Part shown: piece after piece, positions 5,913-6,631 of the stretch
Position numbering within the stretch: position 1 is the first letter of the stretch
How the letters are laid out: each line of letters starts with the position of its first letter
Assembly: GCA_020047875.1 (NCBI GenBank)
Contig: JAIFNE010000059.1
Coordinates: 1-6,631, forward strand
DNA from: Hydrogenophaga sp.
Lineage (GTDB): Bacteria > Pseudomonadota > Gammaproteobacteria > Burkholderiales > Burkholderiaceae_C
Direction of reading: 5' to 3'
DNA length: 6,631 bases
Notes under the pieces: generated by a model
Database searches by the model: none
What the model was told of the DNA's origin: nothing
What the model saw: the letters and a program-made list of their open reading frames with translations, nothing else
Position numbers and translations under genes: made by a program

Positions 5913-6631
5913 ATGTACGAAGCCTTCTACGGGCTGAGCAGCAAGCCCTTCCAGCTCAACCCCGACCCCAAGTTTTATTACAGCAGCAAGCCCCACCGCC
6001 GCGCCCGCTCGTACCTGGTCTACGGCGTCATGCGCGGGGAAGGTTTCATCGTCATCACCGGCGAAGTGGGCGCCGGCAAAACCACCATCGTGCGTGACCT
6101 GCTCGACAGCCTGGAAAACGGCTCGGTGCTGGCCGCGCACCTGGTCAGCACCCAGCTCGGCGCCGACGACGCGCTCAAGCTCGTCTGCGCCGCCTTCGGC
6201 GTGCCCCTGCGCCCCGGCGCCGGCAAGGCAGACATGCTGATGGCCCTCGAAGCCTTCTTCATCACCCAGACCACCCAGGGCAAGCGCTGCCTGCTCATCG
6301 TTGACGAGGCCCAGAACCTCCAGCAATACGCGGTCGAAGAGCTGCGCATGCTCTCCAATTTCCAGTTTGGCGACCAGGCCCTGCTGCAAACCTTCCTGAT
6401 CGGCCAGCCCGAATTCCGCGACATGCTGCAAGGCCCCGGCATGTTGCAGCTGCGCCAGCGCATCACCGCCCGCTGCCACCTCGGCGCGCTCGATGAAGAC
6501 GACACCCGCGCCTACATCCAGCACCGCCTCAAGTGCGCCGGCGCCACCGACAAACCGGTGTTCGGGCCCGGCGTGTTTCATGCCATCCACCAGCATGCGG
6601 GCGGCATTCCGCGCCGCATCAACACCCTGTG
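5913..6631 (+). CDS. XrtA/PEP-CTERM-associated AAA ATPase (ExeA/GspA-like), 3' end outside window
   Basis: The reading frame is open from ATG 5913 to the window end, with 239 complete codons and no stop. It begins MYEAFYGLSSKPFQLNPDP, a typical start of ExeA/GspA-like secretion ATPases. Walker A is GEVGAGKT (50-57, Lys56) and Walker B is LLIVDEAQ (127-134, Asp131-Glu132). The segment FLIGQPEFRDML (161-172) follows, then LRQRI (180-184) with candidate arginine-finger residues, and GGIPRRIN (230-237), a sensor-2-like motif. No membrane segment is seen in the part present. The upstream stop codon is only 2 bases away and just a weak ACAGG precedes the ATG, so translation is probably coupled to the barrel gene. 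ExeA relatives help assemble outer-membrane secretins; the role here is unproven. It matches TIGR03015. Any C-terminal extension or peptidoglycan-binding domain is out of view. Confidence 0.93.
   Translation, partial: MYEAFYGLSSKPFQLNPDPKFYYSSKPHRRARSYLVYGVMRGEGFIVITGEVGAGKTTIVRDLLDSLENGSVLAAHLVSTQLGADDALKLVCAAFGVPLRPGAGKADMLMALEAFFITQTTQGKRCLLIVDEAQNLQQYAVEELRMLSNFQFGDQALLQTFLIGQPEFRDMLQGPGMLQLRQRITARCHLGALDEDDTRAYIQHRLKCAGATDKPVFGPGVFHAIHQHAGGIPRRINTL

Noticed and set aside
5841..6596. 251-codon minus-strand open frame opposite the ATPase
   Set aside because: Antisense shadow of a clear AAA ATPase with Walker A and B motifs.
1..6631. tRNA or rRNA genes, CRISPR array, insertion sequence, exosortase or PEP-CTERM tag within the window
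   Set aside because: Looked for on both strands and not found; no VPEP-type C-terminal tag occurs on any of the real proteins here.

Overview
The window looks like a piece of a GC-rich betaproteobacterial chromosome, most likely order Burkholderiales and probably Comamonadaceae or a close relative. This rests on high GC with strong G/C preference at third codon positions, an aminotransferase N-terminus (MSLFSAVEMAPRDPILGLN) of the kind I associate with that group, and an exopolysaccharide gene set typical of it. The genus cannot be fixed by reading alone.

Layout. Positions 1-787 (minus strand) hold the N-terminal two thirds of a PLP-dependent aspartate/aromatic aminotransferase, cut by the window edge. 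Positions 788-1037 are a divergent intergenic region with nested GC-rich inverted repeats, a candidate promoter for each direction and no convincing gene. From 1038 to the right edge there is one plus-strand operon of five genes: a Wza/OPX-type polysaccharide export lipoprotein (1038-1676), a Wzz-like chain-length determinant (1760-3322), a cytoplasmic tyrosine autokinase of the BY-kinase type (3332-4321), a TIGR03016-type outer-membrane beta-barrel protein (4348-5910), and an ExeA/GspA-like AAA ATPase (5913 to the edge, truncated). This order matches the start of the XrtA (EpsH-type exosortase)/PEP-CTERM exopolysaccharide locus. The exosortase, glycosyltransferases and PEP-CTERM substrates are not in the window and would be expected to the right.

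How the genes work together (family knowledge plus inference). The inner-membrane chain-length protein and the separate tyrosine kinase probably form a split Wzc-type copolymerase that controls polymer length and export. The lipoprotein forms the periplasmic part of the export channel. It is short and has no obvious C-terminal membrane-spanning helix, so the beta-barrel protein made from the same operon is an attractive candidate for the actual outer-membrane pore. The ATPase, two bases behind the barrel gene, may drive assembly or secretion.

The most interesting non-coding signal is a pair of tandem perfect hairpins (1678-1698 and 1697-1720) followed by a T-rich stretch. It lies between the first and second genes of the operon, where a strong terminator would be unexpected, which suggests attenuation, 3'-end processing or antitermination. 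The system type itself is known, although several of its parts have no established biochemical function.
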